Numbered from the stretch's first letter, positions 1 through 15,438 are shown. The stretch is DNA of 64,000 nucleotides from Sulfuritalea sp. (GCF_017302275.1 NZ_JAFLDR010000006.1:62001-126000); one strand, 5' to 3'. Numbers and translations are program-made. Notes: generated by a model from the letters alone, not told the origin.

Positions 1-1
1 C

Positions 2-556
<555 letters not shown>

Positions 557-585
557 GCCGCCAAAGCCCCTAGGAGAAAATACAC

Positions 586-4796
<4,211 letters not shown>

Positions 4797-4800
<4 letters not shown>

Positions 4801-4825
4801 CGCTGGTCGGCGGCCATTCTATAAT
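4797..4825 (+). promoter_or_regulatory. sigma70-type promoter of the str operon
   Basis: TTGACG (4797-4802) and TATAAT (4820-4825) are separated by 17 bp, close to the sigma70 consensus. The -35 box contains the TGA stop codon of rpoC (4798-4800), so the promoter starts inside rpoC. GGCC arms flank the -10 (4812-4815 and 4828-4831). Transcription would start near 4832, giving a leader of about 70 nt before rpsL. Confidence 0.8.
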
Positions 4826-4902
4826 CCGGCCTCTTTGCCTTTGGCAGGGGCCGACTTTTCGTAAATTTGCAGTGCATTTGGCACAGCATTCAGGACATAT
4901 AC

Positions 4903-5280
4903 ATGCCTACCATTAACCAACTTGTGCGCAAGGGTCGCCTTGCTCCGCAGTCCAAGAGCAAGGTGCCGGCGCTCGGTAGCAGCCCGGCACGGCGCGGCGT
5001 TTGTACCCGCGTGTACACCACTACCCCGAAGAAGCCGAATTCTGCTTTGCGGAAGGTGGCCAAGGTGCGCTTGACCAACGGTTTCGAGGTTATCTCGTAC
5101 ATTGGCGGTGAGGGGCATAACCTGCAGGAGCACTCGGTGGTTCTGATTCGTGGCGGTCGCGTCAAAGACTTGCCCGGGGTGCGTTATCACATTGTGCGAG
5201 GCAGCCTTGATACCCAGGGCGTCAAGGATCGCAAGCAGAGCCGTTCCAAGTACGGCGCCAAGCGGCCCAAGGCCGCCTGA
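4903..5280 (+). CDS. rpsL: 30S ribosomal protein S12
   Basis: S12 has 125 residues and sits in the decoding centre of the small subunit. The start [12 protein letters not shown] matches the family; an upstream in-frame ATG would add a non-homologous 12-residue tail. The conserved loops [11 protein letters not shown] (residues 41-51, with the lysine at the streptomycin-sensitive position) and [13 protein letters not shown] are wild-type-like, so no classical streptomycin-resistance substitution is visible. It is the first gene of the str operon and is driven by the promoter at 4797. Confidence 0.97.
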   Translation: MPTINQLVRKGRLAPQSKSKVPALGSSPARRGVCTRVYTTTPKKPNSALRKVAKVRLTNGFEVISYIGGEGHNLQEHSVVLIRGGRVKDLPGVRYHIVRGSLDTQGVKDRKQSRSKYGAKRPKAA

Positions 5281-5300
5281 TCAGGCATTTAGGAGATACC

Positions 5301-5771
5301 ATGCCCCGTCGTCGTGAAGTTCCCAAACGTGACATTCTGCCGGACCCGAAGTTCGGCAGCGTTGACCTTTCCAAATTTGTAAACGTTTTGATGGCCAGCG
5401 GCAAGAAATCTGTCGCTGAGCGCATCATTTACGGCGCCTTTTCGCAAATCCAGACGAAGAGCGGCAAGGATCCGCTGGAGGTCTTCACGCTTGCGGTGAA
5501 TAACGTCAAGCCGCTCGTCGAGGTCAAGAGCCGTCGCGTCGGCGGCGCCAACTACCAGGTCCCGGTCGAGGTTCGTCCTTCCCGCCGGATGGCCTTGTCG
5601 ATGCGTTGGCTTCGTGAAGCAGCGCGGAAGCGCAGCGAAAAATCGATGGGCCAGCGCCTCGCCGCCGAATTGCTGGAGGCGTCCGAAGGGCGCGGTGCGG
5701 CGATGAAAAAGCGGGAAGAAGTGCACCGTATGGCCGAAGCCAACAAGGCGTTCTCGCACTTCCGCTTCTAA
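5301..5771 (+). CDS. rpsG: 30S ribosomal protein S7
   Basis: S7 has 156 residues, begins [20 protein letters not shown], and organises the 3' major domain of 16S rRNA. In E. coli it is the autogenous repressor of the str operon, acting between rpsL and rpsG. Here the rpsL-rpsG spacer is only 20 bp with an AGGAG-type ribosome site (taggagat), too short to hold the E. coli-style S7 target entirely in the spacer. Length and sequence are ordinary for the family. Confidence 0.97.
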   Translation: MPRRREVPKRDILPDPKFGSVDLSKFVNVLMASGKKSVAERIIYGAFSQIQTKSGKDPLEVFTLAVNNVKPLVEVKSRRVGGANYQVPVEVRPSRRMALSMRWLREAARKRSEKSMGQRLAAELLEASEGRGAAMKKREEVHRMAEANKAFSHFRF

Positions 5772-5783
5772 GTAGTAGCGCGT

Positions 5784-5815
5784 CTCGCTGGTTCTCCTGC
5801 GAGGCTTTCGTTTTT
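5784..5815 (+). terminator. Hairpin with T-run between rpsG and fusA, possible attenuator
   Basis: CTCGC (5784-5788) and GCGAG (5799-5803) can pair across a 10-nt loop. A short T-rich stretch at 5811-5815 follows after a gap. The stem is weak and the T-run is offset, so at most it would attenuate read-through from rpsG into fusA. The spacer of about 115 bp is unusually long for this operon. Confidence 0.3.
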
Positions 5816-5886
5816 CGTCCGCCGCCCTGTCGCTTCGTCCCACGAGGCGTCATGGCGGTTTGGTTTAGATAAGGCAGGTAAATCAA

Positions 5887-7980
5887 GTGGCCCGCAAGAC
5901 TCCCATCGAGCGCTATCGCAATATCGGCATATCGGCGCACATTGACGCCGGCAAGACCACCACCACCGAGCGTATTTTGTTTTACACCGGTGTCAATCAC
6001 AAAATTGGCGAGGTCCATGATGGCGCGGCCACCATGGACTGGATGGAGCAGGAACAGGAACGCGGAATCACCATTACTTCAGCCGCGACCACTTGCTTCT
6101 GGAAGGGTATGGGCGCGAACTTTCCCGAGCATCGCGTCAACATCATCGACACTCCGGGGCACGTCGACTTTACGATCGAGGTAGAGCGCTCGATGCGTGT
6201 TCTGGACGGCGCCTGCATGGTCTATTGTGCCGTGGGCGGCGTCCAGCCGCAGTCGGAAACGGTTTGGCGCCAGGCCAATCGCTACGGCGTTCCTCGCCTT
6301 GCCTTCGTGAACAAGATGGACCGCCAGGGAGCGGACTTCTTCAAGGTGCACGACCAGATGCGCCTGCGCCTGAAGGCCAACCCGATTCCCCTGCAAATCC
6401 CGATCGGCGCCGAAGAGAAGTTCGAAGGCGTAGTGGATTTGGTCAAGATGAAGGCCATCATTTGGGACGAGGCCAGTCAGGGCATCAAGTTCGCCTACGG
6501 TGATATTCCTGCCGAACTGCAGGTCAAGGCAGGGGAGTGGCGGGAAAAGATGGTCGAGGCGGCTGCCGAGGCTTCCGAGGAATTGATGAACAAGTACCTC
6601 GAATCCGGCGAACTGACCGAGGAGGAAATCAAGGCTGGACTGCGTTCACGTACCTTGAGCGCGGAAATCGTGCCGATGCTTTGCGGCTCTGCCTTCAAAA
6701 ACAAGGGCGTTCAGGCCATGCTTGACGCCGTCATTGAGTATCTGCCGGCGCCTACCGATATTCCGCCGGTCGACGGCATCCTCGAGAACGAGACGCAGGG
6801 CAACCGCGCTGCTAACGATACCGACCCCTTTGCGGCGCTGGCCTTCAAGATCATGACCGACCCCTACGTCGGCCAGCTTACCTTCTTCCGCGTCTATTCC
6901 GGAACCGTCAAGACGGGCGACACCATCTTCAATCCGATCAAGGGGCGCAAGGAACGCCTTGGACGGATTCTGCAAATGCACGCCAATCAGCGCGAAGAAA
7001 TCAAGGAAGTATTCGCGGGTGACATCGCCGCTGCGGTGGGTCTCAAGGAGGCGACCACGGGTGAGACGCTGTGTGACCCTGCTCATGTCATCACGCTGGA
7101 GCGCATGGTATTCCCGGAGCCGGTGATTCACGTGGCGGTGGAGCCGAAGACCAAGGCCGACCAGGAGAAGATGGGCATCGCCCTCAATCGCCTGGCGCAG
7201 GAAGACCCTTCGTTCCGCGTGCGAACCGACGAAGAGTCCGGTCAAACAATCATTTCCGGTATGGGCGAGCTTCATCTGGAAATTCTCGTCGACCGCATGA
7301 AACGCGAATTCGGCGTCGAGGCCAACGTCGGCGCGCCTCAGGTTGCATACCGCGAAGCCGTTCGCAAGTCGGTCGAGCAGGAAGGCAAGTTCGTCAAGCA
7401 GTCCGGCGGTCGCGGTCAGTATGGCCACGTCTGGATCAAGCTGGAGCCGAACGAGGCGGGCAAGGGGTTCGAGTTTGTCGACATGATCAAGGGCGGTTCC
7501 GTGCCGCGCGAGTTTATCCCGGCGGTTGAGAAGGGGCTCATCGACACGTTGCCGAACGGCGTTTTGGCAGGCTTCCCGGTGGTAGACGTGAAAGTCACTC
7601 TGTTCGATGGCTCCTACCACGATGTGGACTCGAACGAAAATGCCTTCAAGATGGCTGCATCGATGGCGTTCAAGGACGCTATGCGCAAGGCCAGTCCCGT
7701 GCTGCTCGAGCCGATGATGGCGGTCGAGGTCGAGACGCCCGAAGACTACATGGGTAACGTCATGGGCGACCTGTCTGGTCGTCGTGGCATCGTCCATGGC
7801 ATGGAAGATCAGGTTGGTGGCATAAAGCTGATCAAGGCGGAGGTTCCGCTTGCGGAAATGTTCGGTTACTCCACTCAGTTGCGCTCTCTGTCGCAAGGCC
7901 GGGCCACCTATTCGATGGAATTCAAGCACTACACCGAGGCGCCGAAGAATGTCGCCGAAGCAGTCATCAACAAGAAGTGA
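5887..7980 (+). CDS. fusA: Translation elongation factor G
   Basis: EF-G has 697 residues and is the GTPase that drives ribosomal translocation. The GTG start gives [15 protein letters not shown], exactly the family's N-terminus, with an AGG-type ribosome site in front. GTPase motifs are intact: G1 [16 protein letters not shown]3 DTPGHVDFT and G4 NKMDR. Domains II-V follow at normal length, including [12 protein letters not shown] in domain IV. It is the third gene of the str operon, 115 bp after rpsG and 33 bp before tuf. Confidence 0.98.
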   Translation: MARKTPIERYRNIGISAHIDAGKTTTTERILFYTGVNHKIGEVHDGAATMDWMEQEQERGITITSAATTCFWKGMGANFPEHRVNIIDTPGHVDFTIEVERSMRVLDGACMVYCAVGGVQPQSETVWRQANRYGVPRLAFVNKMDRQGADFFKVHDQMRLRLKANPIPLQIPIGAEEKFEGVVDLVKMKAIIWDEASQGIKFAYGDIPAELQVKAGEWREKMVEAAAEASEELMNKYLESGELTEEEIKAGLRSRTLSAEIVPMLCGSAFKNKGVQAMLDAVIEYLPAPTDIPPVDGILENETQGNRAANDTDPFAALAFKIMTDPYVGQLTFFRVYSGTVKTGDTIFNPIKGRKERLGRILQMHANQREEIKEVFAGDIAAAVGLKEATTGETLCDPAHVITLERMVFPEPVIHVAVEPKTKADQEKMGIALNRLAQEDPSFRVRTDEESGQTIISGMGELHLEILVDRMKREFGVEANVGAPQVAYREAVRKSVEQEGKFVKQSGGRGQYGHVWIKLEPNEAGKGFEFVDMIKGGSVPREFIPAVEKGLIDTLPNGVLAGFPVVDVKVTLFDGSYHDVDSNENAFKMAASMAFKDAMRKASPVLLEPMMAVEVETPEDYMGNVMGDLSGRRGIVHGMEDQVGGIKLIKAEVPLAEMFGYSTQLRSLSQGRATYSMEFKHYTEAPKNVAEAVINKK

Positions 7981-8013
7981 TCGACTAACAATCGTTCTTT
8001 AAGGAAAGCAGAC

Positions 8014-9204
<1,191 letters not shown>

Positions 9205-9210
9205 CTTCTA

Positions 9211-9239
9211 TTGCAATACGGCGAAAAGGGCGATAAAAT
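9211..9239 (+). promoter_or_regulatory. sigma70-type promoter of the S10 operon
   Basis: TTGCAA (9211-9216) and TAAAAT (9234-9239) are separated by 17 bp, 6 bp past the tuf stop codon. The expected start is near 9246, giving a leader of about 40 nt before rpsJ, much shorter than the E. coli S10 leader that L4 regulates. The -10 box is the loop of a perfect inverted repeat, listed separately. Confidence 0.75.
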
Positions 9240-9252
9240 CTCGCCCTTTCGC
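9225..9252 (+). terminator. Inverted repeat after tuf, terminator-like, with a -10 box in its loop
   Basis: Arms AAAGGGCGA (9225-9233) and TCGCCCTTT (9241-9249) are a perfect 9-bp inverted repeat around the 7-nt loop TAAAATC. In tuf read-through RNA this makes a GC-rich hairpin ending in UUU, as in a weak intrinsic terminator. The loop is also the -10 box of the S10 promoter, so one element could end the str transcript and start the next. Confidence 0.55.
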
Positions 9253-9283
9253 GATTTGCGACCCCGCTCTTTAAGGATTCTAA

Positions 9284-9595
9284 ATGCAAAGCCAAAAAAT
9301 ACGCATTAGGCTCAAGGCCTTTGACTATCGCCTTATCGATCAGTCGGCGCTTGAGATTGTCGAGACGGCCAAGCGTACCGGCGCGGTAGTTCGGGGTCCG
9401 GTGCCATTGCCGACGCGTATTGAGCGATTTGACGTACTGCGCTCTCCGCATGTCAACAAGACTTCGCGCGACCAGTTCGAGATTCGCACCCACCTTCGGC
9501 TGATGGATATCATAGATCCGACCGACAAGACGGTGGATGCATTGATGAAGCTGGACCTTCCGGCCGGTGTGGATGTCGAAATCAAGCTGCAATAA
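9284..9595 (+). CDS. rpsJ: 30S ribosomal protein S10
   Basis: S10 (NusE) has 103 residues and begins [20 protein letters not shown], a canonical N-terminus. Besides its role in the 30S head it partners NusB/NusG in antitermination. It is the first gene of the S10 operon, with a promoter just upstream (9211-9239) and a TAAGGA ribosome site 8 nt before the ATG. The 110-bp spacer to rplC is longer than any other spacer in this operon. Confidence 0.97.
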   Translation: MQSQKIRIRLKAFDYRLIDQSALEIVETAKRTGAVVRGPVPLPTRIERFDVLRSPHVNKTSRDQFEIRTHLRLMDIIDPTDKTVDALMKLDLPAGVDVEIKLQ

Positions 9596-9611
9596 TTTCT
9601 GTTGGTGATTC

Positions 9612-9654
9612 GGGCACAGTCTTTTTCCTGCCCTCCATGGCGGCGTATGCCGCC
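9612..9654 (+). other. Tandem hairpins in the rpsJ-rplC spacer
   Basis: Two inverted repeats lie in the 110-bp spacer: GGGCA/TGCCC (9612-9616 and 9629-9633) and GGCGGC-GTAT-GCCGCC (9639-9654). Neither is followed by a T-run, so they are not intrinsic terminators. They could be a processing or regulatory structure for the rest of the operon. The spacer holds nothing else recognisable. Confidence 0.4.
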
Positions 9655-9705
9655 GAATTCTGCAAGTGGGCCCGGCCAATCGTAGCTGGGGTTTAGGAGA
9701 ATAAA

Positions 9706-10359
9706 ATGAGTCTAGGCCTTGTTGGACGCAAGGTCGGCATGACGCGCATTTTTGCCGAAGATGGATCCTCCATCCCGGTGACGGTGCTTGACGTGTCGAA
9801 CAATCGCGTCACACAAATTAAGACGCCTGAAGTGGATGGGTATTCCGCAGTTCAGGTGACCTTCGGCAAGCGTCGCGCCAGTCGTGTAAGTAAGCCGGCT
9901 GCGGGGCACCTTGCGAAGGCTGGCGTTGAAGCCGGCGAAATATTTAAAGAATTCCGTGTTTCGCAGGATCAGTTGGCGGGCTTTAAGCCTGGTGACGTGG
10001 TTGCTGCAAGCATTTTCTCCATTGGCCAAAAAGTCGATGTCAGCGGAACGACAATCGGCAAAGGATACGCTGGTGCCATTACCCGGCATCACTTTTCATC
10101 GAACCGCGCCTCGCATGGCAATTCGGTGTCGCACAACTCGGCGGGCTCCATCGGTATGGCCCAGGATCCGGGTCGGGTGTTTCCGGGCAAGAAAATGGCG
10201 GGCCATCTCGGTGATGTGGCGCGTACCACCCAGAATCTGGAAGTCGTTCGCATTGACGAGGCACGCCAGCTCCTTTTGATCAGGGGTGCGGTGCCTGGGG
10301 CCACCGGTGGAGATGTCGTCGTTGCCCCGGCTGTCAAGGCATCCATGGAGCGGGGATGA
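9706..10359 (+). CDS. rplC: 50S ribosomal protein L3
   Basis: L3 has 217 residues, in the normal range, and begins [20 protein letters not shown]. It contains the conserved central loop near [20 protein letters not shown] that reaches the peptidyl-transferase region, and a glutamine at the position methylated by PrmB in E. coli is plausible there (inference). A TTTAGGAGA ribosome site precedes the ATG. One base separates its stop from rplD. Confidence 0.97.
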   Translation: MSLGLVGRKVGMTRIFAEDGSSIPVTVLDVSNNRVTQIKTPEVDGYSAVQVTFGKRRASRVSKPAAGHLAKAGVEAGEIFKEFRVSQDQLAGFKPGDVVAASIFSIGQKVDVSGTTIGKGYAGAITRHHFSSNRASHGNSVSHNSAGSIGMAQDPGRVFPGKKMAGHLGDVARTTQNLEVVRIDEARQLLLIRGAVPGATGGDVVVAPAVKASMERG

Positions 10360-10360
10360 C

Positions 10361-10981
10361 ATGGAACTTAAATTAATTAATGACCAAGGGCAAGCGGCGT
10401 CGACAGTGACGGCATCAGATGTCCTTTTCGGCCGCGACTTCAATGAAGCCCTGGTGCATCAGGTGGTTGTCGCCTACCAGGCGAATGCCCGTGCTGGCAA
10501 TCGTAAGCAGAAGGATCGCGAAGAGGTCCACCACAGCACCAAGAAGCCGTTTCGGCAAAAAGGCACCGGCCGTGCTCGTGCCGGTATGACCTCGTCGCCG
10601 ATCTGGCGAGGCGGCGGCCGCATATTCCCGAACACCCCCGAGGAAAACTTCACCCAGAAAGTTAACCGGAAGATGTACCGCGCTGGCGTGGCAACGATTC
10701 TTTCGCAGTTGGCTCGTGAGGACCGGTTGGCGGTGATCGAGGATTTCTCCATGGAGGCCCCCAAGACCCGGTTGTTCGCTCAGAAGCTGAAGGCGATGGG
10801 CCTTGAGTCGGTATTGCTTGTGACGGACAACCTGGATGAGAACCTGGCTCTGGCGTCCCGCAACCTGCCAAATGTTCTCGTACTTGAAGCGCAGCAAGCT
10901 GATCCAGTCTCTCTGGTTCGTTTTCCCAAAGTGGTTTTCACCAAGGGTGCAGTCGCCAAGATCGAGGAGATGCTGGGATGA
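10361..10981 (+). CDS. rplD: 50S ribosomal protein L4
   Basis: L4 has 206 residues. The ATG at 10361 gives [11 protein letters not shown], matching the family; the reading frame stays open upstream into rplC but that part is not homologous. The RNA-binding loop [19 protein letters not shown] is intact. In E. coli L4 also represses the S10 operon through its leader and RNase E interaction, but the leader here is short. The 3' end overlaps rplW by 4 bp (ATGA). Confidence 0.97.
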   Translation: MELKLINDQGQAASTVTASDVLFGRDFNEALVHQVVVAYQANARAGNRKQKDREEVHHSTKKPFRQKGTGRARAGMTSSPIWRGGGRIFPNTPEENFTQKVNRKMYRAGVATILSQLAREDRLAVIEDFSMEAPKTRLFAQKLKAMGLESVLLVTDNLDENLALASRNLPNVLVLEAQQADPVSLVRFPKVVFTKGAVAKIEEMLG

Positions 10982-11292
10982 TCAAGACCTTCAATCAGGA
11001 ACGTCTGCTGCAGGTGCTGGTGGCCCCACAGATCTCTGAAAAGGCGACCTATATCGCCGACAAGAATGAGCAGGTGGTCTTCATCGTGACGCCCGACGCG
11101 ACCAAACCGGAAGTAAAGGCGGCTGTCGAGTTGCTGTTCAAGGTCGAGGTCAAGTCGGTGCAGATCGCAAATCTTAAAGGCAAGATCAAGCGCGCCGGAC
11201 GCAATGCCGGTCGTCGCAGCGACGTCCGGAAGGCTTTCGTCTGCCTCAAACCCGGCCAGGAAATCAATTTTGCGGAAGGGGGGGTGGCTTAA
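10978..11292 (+). CDS. rplW: 50S ribosomal protein L23
   Basis: L23 has 104 residues. It lies at the polypeptide exit and is the docking site for trigger factor and SRP. The sequence [20 protein letters not shown] and the conserved [15 protein letters not shown] segment are typical. It starts inside the rplD stop (ATGA overlap), implying translational coupling, and its TAA is followed directly by the rplB ATG with no spacer. Confidence 0.96.
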   Translation: MIKTFNQERLLQVLVAPQISEKATYIADKNEQVVFIVTPDATKPEVKAAVELLFKVEVKSVQIANLKGKIKRAGRNAGRRSDVRKAFVCLKPGQEINFAEGGVA

Positions 11293-12126
11293 ATGGCTCT
11301 CGTAAAGGTCAAGCCGACTTCACCGGGTCGTCGTGGGGTCGTCAAGGTTGTCAACGCGAATTTGCACAAGGGTCGGCCGCACGCTGCGCTGATTGAGCGG
11401 AAGACAAAGACCGCTGGTCGCAATACTCACGGTCACATCACCACCCGCCACATGGGTGGCGGCCACAAGCAGCACTATCGTGTCGTTGATTTTCGTCGCG
11501 ACAAGGACGGGATACCGGGCAAGGTGGAGAATCTCCAGTTCGATCCGAACCGTTCAGCCAATATTGCCTTGATTTTGTACGCGGACGGCGAGCGTCGTTA
11601 CATTATTGCGACGAAGGGCATGGTCATCGGCCAGTCCGTGCTCAGCGGCCCCGAGGCGCCGATCAAGCCAGGTAACACGTTGCCGATTAGAAGCATCCCG
11701 GTTGGTACGACCGTTCACTGCGTCGAGATGATGCCGGGCAAGGGCGCTCAGATCGCTCGATCGGCAGGCACTTCGGCGCAATTGCTTGCTCGCGAAGGCA
11801 CCTATGCGCAGCTGCGTTTGCGTTCCGGTGAGATTCGCCGTATTCATGTCGAATGCCGGGCCACAATCGGCGAAGTCGGCAATGAGGAGCATAGCCTGCG
11901 CAAGATCGGCAAGGCTGGCGCGATGCGCTGGCGAGGAATTCGTCCGACCGTGCGCGGGGTGGCAATGAATCCTGTGGATCACCCGCATGGCGGTGGTGAG
12001 GGGCGGACCGGTGAAGGGCGTGTTCCCGTCAGCCCTTGGGGCCAGCCGACCAAAGGCTATCGGACCCGCAACAACAAGCGCACTGACGTCATGATTGTCC
12101 AGCGCAGACCAAAAGGTAAGAGGTAA
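11293..12126 (+). CDS. rplB: 50S ribosomal protein L2
   Basis: L2 has 277 residues, the usual size is about 275. It is needed for subunit joining and the peptidyl-transferase centre. The conserved C-terminal region with the essential histidine ([14 protein letters not shown]) is intact. The gene abuts rplW directly and its ribosome site (gaaggggggg) lies in the rplW coding end, so translation is probably coupled. Two bases separate it from rpsS. Confidence 0.97.
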   Translation: MALVKVKPTSPGRRGVVKVVNANLHKGRPHAALIERKTKTAGRNTHGHITTRHMGGGHKQHYRVVDFRRDKDGIPGKVENLQFDPNRSANIALILYADGERRYIIATKGMVIGQSVLSGPEAPIKPGNTLPIRSIPVGTTVHCVEMMPGKGAQIARSAGTSAQLLAREGTYAQLRLRSGEIRRIHVECRATIGEVGNEEHSLRKIGKAGAMRWRGIRPTVRGVAMNPVDHPHGGGEGRTGEGRVPVSPWGQPTKGYRTRNNKRTDVMIVQRRPKGKR

Positions 12127-12128
12127 AC

Positions 12129-12410
12129 ATGGCACGCTCTATCAAGAAGGGTCCGTTCATCGATGCACACCTGTTAAAGCGTGTGGACGCAGCGCGTGCA
12201 TCAAATGACAAACGCCCGATCAAGACCTGGTCGCGTCGTTCGACCATCCTTCCGGACTTCGTGGGATTGACTATCGCCGTGCATAACGGGAAGCAGCATA
12301 TTCCGGTTTATGTCTCGGAAAATATGGTCGGACACAAGCTTGGCGAGTTCGCGTTGACGCGAACCTTCAAGGGCCACACCGGCGGCAAGAAAGCCGTCGC
12401 CAAGAAGTAA
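12129..12410 (+). CDS. rpsS: 30S ribosomal protein S19
   Basis: S19 has 93 residues and begins [20 protein letters not shown]. It forms the 30S head with S13 and contacts the A-site finger. The conserved stretch [20 protein letters not shown] is intact and the C-terminus is the ordinary lysine-rich tail. It lies in the S10 operon between rplB and rplV with very short spacers. Confidence 0.97.
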   Translation: MARSIKKGPFIDAHLLKRVDAARASNDKRPIKTWSRRSTILPDFVGLTIAVHNGKQHIPVYVSENMVGHKLGEFALTRTFKGHTGGKKAVAKK

Positions 12411-12419
12411 GGAGCGATG

Positions 12420-12749
12420 ATGGAAACCAATGCAAACTTGCGCGGTGTCCGACTCTCCGCCCAAAAAGGCCGTCTTGTGGCCGATCTAGTGCGTGGCAAG
12501 CCGGTTGATCAGGCGTTGAGCATCCTGGCATTTTCACCGAAGAAGGGTGCCGGAATTATCAAAAAGGTACTTGAGTCGGCGATTGCCAATGCGGAGCACA
12601 ACGATGGCGCTGACATAGATGCGCTGAAGATCACGCGCATTTATGTTGAAAAAGGCACGGTGCTCAAGCGTTTTACGGCGCGAGCCAAGGGACGCGGAAA
12701 CCGCATCCTCAAGCCTACCTGTCACATTTTCGTGACTGTCGGCGACTAA
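12420..12749 (+). CDS. rplV: 50S ribosomal protein L22
   Basis: L22 has 109 residues from the second of two tandem ATGs (12417, 12420). The second gives [18 protein letters not shown], aligning with the E. coli start, and puts the GGAG site (12411-12414) 5 nt away rather than 2. L22 lines the exit tunnel. [20 protein letters not shown] is a conserved block, and the tunnel loop shows no deletion of the type linked to macrolide resistance. Confidence 0.96.
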   Translation: METNANLRGVRLSAQKGRLVADLVRGKPVDQALSILAFSPKKGAGIIKKVLESAIANAEHNDGADIDALKITRIYVEKGTVLKRFTARAKGRGNRILKPTCHIFVTVGD

Positions 12750-12758
12750 GGGGGACAC

Positions 12759-13655
12759 ATGGGACAAAAGATTCATCCGACCGGATTCCGTCTTTCGGTC
12801 ACACGTAACTGGACTTCGCGTTGGTATTCGAATAGCAAATCGTTTCCCCAGATGCTCAAGGAAGACATCGAGGTCCGCGATTACCTGAAGAAGAAGCTGG
12901 CACATGCCTCCGTTGGTCGTGTGGTGATTGAACGCCCCGCAAAGAACGCGCGCGTAACGGTCTATAGCGCACGCCCGGGGGTGGTTATCGGGAAAAAGGG
13001 CGAGGATATTGAACACCTCAAGGCCGAGCTTCAGCGCAAGATGGGGGTGCCGGTTCACGTCAATATCGAGGAAATTCGCAAACCCGAGATCGACGCTCAA
13101 TTGATCGCCGATTCAATCGCGCAGCAGCTCGAAAAGCGCATCATGTTCCGCCGCGCCATGAAGCGCGCCATGCAGAACGCGATGAGACTGGGTGCCCAAG
13201 GAATCAAGATCATGAGCTCCGGGCGACTGAACGGCGCAGAGATTGCGCGCCGCGAATGGTATCGCGAGGGCCGGGTTCCCTTGCACACCTTGCGTGCAGA
13301 TATCGACTACGGAACCTCCGAGGCCAAGACGACCTACGGCATCATCGGAATCAAGGTTTGGGTGTTCAAGGGGGAAAGTCTGTCGCGCAGCGATGCCCTG
13401 CTGGCTCCACCGGAGCCGGCTGTCGATGATCAGAGGAAGCCTCGGCGAGCCCCTCCAGGCAAGCCGCGAACTGACGGTGAGGGAGATGCCAAACCGGTGC
13501 GCAGAGGTGCCGCGAAGGCAGCCGAGGGCGCAACAAAGCCGGAAGTGAAGCCGGAGGCCGCGGCAGCTACCCCCAAGCCCCCCGTCAAGCGTGTCCGCAA
13601 GGCTCCGGTGAAAGTTGATGGCGCGGATAGTGCGTCGAAAGAAGGCAAGGAGTAA
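12759..13655 (+). CDS. rpsC: 30S ribosomal protein S3 with long C-terminal tail
   Basis: S3 has 298 residues, against about 233 in E. coli. Residues 1 to about 208 are the normal KH-domain and C-terminal core, with [14 protein letters not shown] as the KH GXXG region. From about residue 210 to the end is a low-complexity, Lys/Pro/Ala-rich, basic tail likely to be disordered and solvent-exposed. S3 lies at the mRNA entry tunnel and helps unwind mRNA. Shorter extensions of this kind are known in other betaproteobacteria; the length here is at the high end by my recollection. Confidence 0.96.
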   Translation: MGQKIHPTGFRLSVTRNWTSRWYSNSKSFPQMLKEDIEVRDYLKKKLAHASVGRVVIERPAKNARVTVYSARPGVVIGKKGEDIEHLKAELQRKMGVPVHVNIEEIRKPEIDAQLIADSIAQQLEKRIMFRRAMKRAMQNAMRLGAQGIKIMSSGRLNGAEIARREWYREGRVPLHTLRADIDYGTSEAKTTYGIIGIKVWVFKGESLSRSDALLAPPEPAVDDQRKPRRAPPGKPRTDGEGDAKPVRRGAAKAAEGATKPEVKPEAAAATPKPPVKRVRKAPVKVDGADSASKEGKE

Positions 13656-13658
13656 AAC

Positions 13659-14072
13659 ATGCTGCAACCCGCCCGTAGAAAATATCGCAAGGAACAAAAA
13701 GGTCGAAACACCGGGCTCGCCACGCGTGGCGCGAAGGTAAGTTTTGGCGAGTACGGTCTGAAAGCGATCGGTCGCGGTCGTCTGACCGCACGACAAATTG
13801 AGGCTGCTCGCCGTGCCATGACCCGTCATATCAAGCGCGGCGGTCGCATTTGGATTCGGATCTTCCCGGATAAGCCGATTTCGAAGAAGCCGCTTGAAGT
13901 TCGAATGGGTAATGGCAAGGGGTCTCCGGAGTATTGGGTCGCCGAGATCCAGCCAGGGAAGGTGTTGTACGAAATGGACGGTGTGGATGAGACACTGGCT
14001 CGTGAGGCATTTCGCCTTGCAGCTGCCAAGCTTCCCCTCGAGACCACCTTTGTTATCCGTCATTTGGGATAG
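13659..14072 (+). CDS. rplP: 50S ribosomal protein L16
   Basis: L16 has 137 residues and begins [19 protein letters not shown]. It binds near the A- and P-site tRNA elbows and is needed late in 50S assembly. The conserved arginine-rich segments [20 protein letters not shown] and [13 protein letters not shown] are present; the latter contains the position hydroxylated by RoxA in E. coli. Spacing to rpsC and rpmC is 3 bp on each side. Confidence 0.97.
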   Translation: MLQPARRKYRKEQKGRNTGLATRGAKVSFGEYGLKAIGRGRLTARQIEAARRAMTRHIKRGGRIWIRIFPDKPISKKPLEVRMGNGKGSPEYWVAEIQPGKVLYEMDGVDETLAREAFRLAAAKLPLETTFVIRHLG

Positions 14073-14075
14073 GCC

Positions 14076-14270
14076 ATGAAGACTAGTGAGTTGAGAGCAA
14101 AGAGTACCGACGAACTGCAAAAGGAGTTGCTGGATCTTCGCAAGGCGCAATTCGGCCTCAGAATGCAGATCGCGACTCAGCAACTGACGAATACCAGCCA
14201 GGTCGGGAAGGTGCGTAAAGACATAGCACGAGTAAAAACCATACAGCGTGAAAAGGCGGCTGCGAAATGA
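14076..14270 (+). CDS. rpmC: 50S ribosomal protein L29
   Basis: L29 has 64 residues, two helices, and sits near L23 at the tunnel exit. The start [19 protein letters not shown] and the family signature [12 protein letters not shown] are recognisable. Its stop overlaps the rpsQ start by 4 bp (ATGA). Length and content are ordinary. Confidence 0.96.
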   Translation: MKTSELRAKSTDELQKELLDLRKAQFGLRMQIATQQLTNTSQVGKVRKDIARVKTIQREKAAAK

Positions 14271-14539
14271 CGGATGCGACCACACAAACGGTACGACGCA
14301 CGCTCCAGGGGCGTGTTGTTTCTGACAGGATGCAGAAAACCATCACTGTTCTCATTGAGCGCAAGGTCAAGCATCCGGTGATCGGCAAGATCATGACCCG
14401 GTCAAAGAAATATCACGCGCATAGCGAGGGATTTGAAGCAGTGACTGGCGACCTCGTGCAGATCGAAGAATGCGCTCCGATATCGAAAACCAAGGCGTGG
14501 CGTGTAGCCAAGATCCTGGAGAAGGCCCGCGTCGTTTGA
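14267..14539 (+). CDS. rpsQ: 30S ribosomal protein S17
   Basis: S17 has 90 residues, is an OB-fold protein, and is one of the primary binders of 16S rRNA. The conserved [20 protein letters not shown] and [17 protein letters not shown] blocks are intact. It ends the first transcriptional block of the S10 operon here: a 181-bp spacer with its own promoter separates it from rplN, matching the classical S10/spc boundary. Confidence 0.97.
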   Translation: MTDATTQTVRRTLQGRVVSDRMQKTITVLIERKVKHPVIGKIMTRSKKYHAHSEGFEAVTGDLVQIEECAPISKTKAWRVAKILEKARVV

Positions 14540-14579
14540 CTCGTTGGCTGCTTCTTGATTCGATAATGCTAGTTAGTAC

Positions 14580-14607
14580 TTGACATCTTGGTGGCGGGAT
14601 GTAAAAT
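14580..14607 (+). promoter_or_regulatory. sigma70-type promoter of the spc operon
   Basis: A consensus TTGACA (14580-14585) and TAAAAT (14602-14607) are separated by 16 bp. The expected start is near 14614, giving a leader of about 107 nt before rplN. The -10 overlaps a perfect inverted repeat. The initially transcribed region (CCGCCTCTTTGCC) closely resembles that after the rpsL promoter (CCGGCCTCTTTGCC), suggesting shared start-site control such as by ppGpp/DksA (inference). Confidence 0.8.
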
Positions 14608-14613
14608 CCCGCC
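14593..14613 (+). terminator. Inverted repeat between rpsQ and rplN overlapping a -10 box
   Basis: GGCGGGAT (14593-14600) and ATCCCGCC (14606-14613) form a perfect 8-bp inverted repeat with loop GTAAA. In rpsQ read-through RNA this is a strong hairpin, followed by UCUUUG, a poor U-tract. It could terminate or attenuate the S10 transcript at the very point where the spc promoter lies. Confidence 0.45.
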
Positions 14614-14720
14614 TCTTTGCCCCGCCGGGTAGATGGTTTGGCCCGGCATTCCAGCCCCTAGCGGGCTCCAAGACTGATCGCGATGTTCAATTCGTTCGCG
14701 GATTAAGTTGGAGATGAAAA

Positions 14721-15089
14721 ATGATTCAAATGCAGTCTCTGCTGGATGTCGCCGATAACACTGGCGCGCGTTCGGTCATGTGCATCAAGGTGCTCGGCGG
14801 GTCCAAGCGTCGCTACGCCGGTATCGGCGATGTGATCAAGGTCAGCATCAAGGATGCTGCACCTCGCGGTCGCGTCAAAAAAGGCGAAGTCTACAGCGCC
14901 GTAGTGGTACGCACGGCCAAGGGCGTGCGCCGGTCCGATGGATCGCTGGTCAAGTTCGATGGCAACGCGGCCGTGTTGCTGAATAACAAGCTGGAACCGA
15001 TCGGCACGCGCATTTTTGGCCCGGTCACGCGCGAGTTGCGCACCGAGCGATTCATGAAGATCGTCTCGCTGGCTCCAGAGGTTCTTTGA
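14721..15089 (+). CDS. rplN: 50S ribosomal protein L14
   Basis: L14 has 122 residues and begins [20 protein letters not shown], nearly identical across bacteria. It forms an intersubunit bridge and is the docking site of the silencing factor RsfS. It is the first gene of the spc operon, with its own promoter and a GGAGATG ribosome site. In E. coli the spc repressor S8 acts between rplX and rplE; no equivalent can be judged by eye here. Confidence 0.97.
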   Translation: MIQMQSLLDVADNTGARSVMCIKVLGGSKRRYAGIGDVIKVSIKDAAPRGRVKKGEVYSAVVVRTAKGVRRSDGSLVKFDGNAAVLLNNKLEPIGTRIFGPVTRELRTERFMKIVSLAPEVL

Positions 15090-15111
15090 ACCGGCAATCG
15101 AGGAATCAACA

Positions 15112-15429
15112 ATGAACAAGATTCGCAAGGGTGACGACGTCGTCGTGACAACCGGCAAGGACAAGGGCAAGCGCGGCGTCGTGCTAAATTGTCTCGACGC
15201 CGATCGGTTGCTCGTCGAGGGCATCAATCGTGTCAAGAAGCACACCAAGCCCAACCCCCTCAAGGGCAATCAGGGTGGCATTGTCGAGAAGGAAATGCCG
15301 ATCAATATCTCCAATGTGGCGCTGTTCAATTCGGCCACCCAGAAGGCGGATCGCGTCGGTTTCAAGCAACTCGATGACGGCCGCAAGGTTCGGGTGTTCC
15401 GGTCGAACGGCGAAGTCGTTGACGCGTAA
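15112..15429 (+). CDS. rplX: 50S ribosomal protein L24
   Basis: L24 has 105 residues with the KOW motif [19 protein letters not shown] near the N-terminus. It initiates 50S assembly and lies by the exit tunnel. The spacer to rplE is 9 bp with a TAAGGATC ribosome site. In E. coli the S8 repressor target sits at this junction; here there is little room for such a structure outside the coding sequence. Confidence 0.97.
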   Translation: MNKIRKGDDVVVTTGKDKGKRGVVLNCLDADRLLVEGINRVKKHTKPNPLKGNQGGIVEKEMPINISNVALFNSATQKADRVGFKQLDDGRKVRVFRSNGEVVDA

Positions 15430-15438
15430 GGATCAGTC

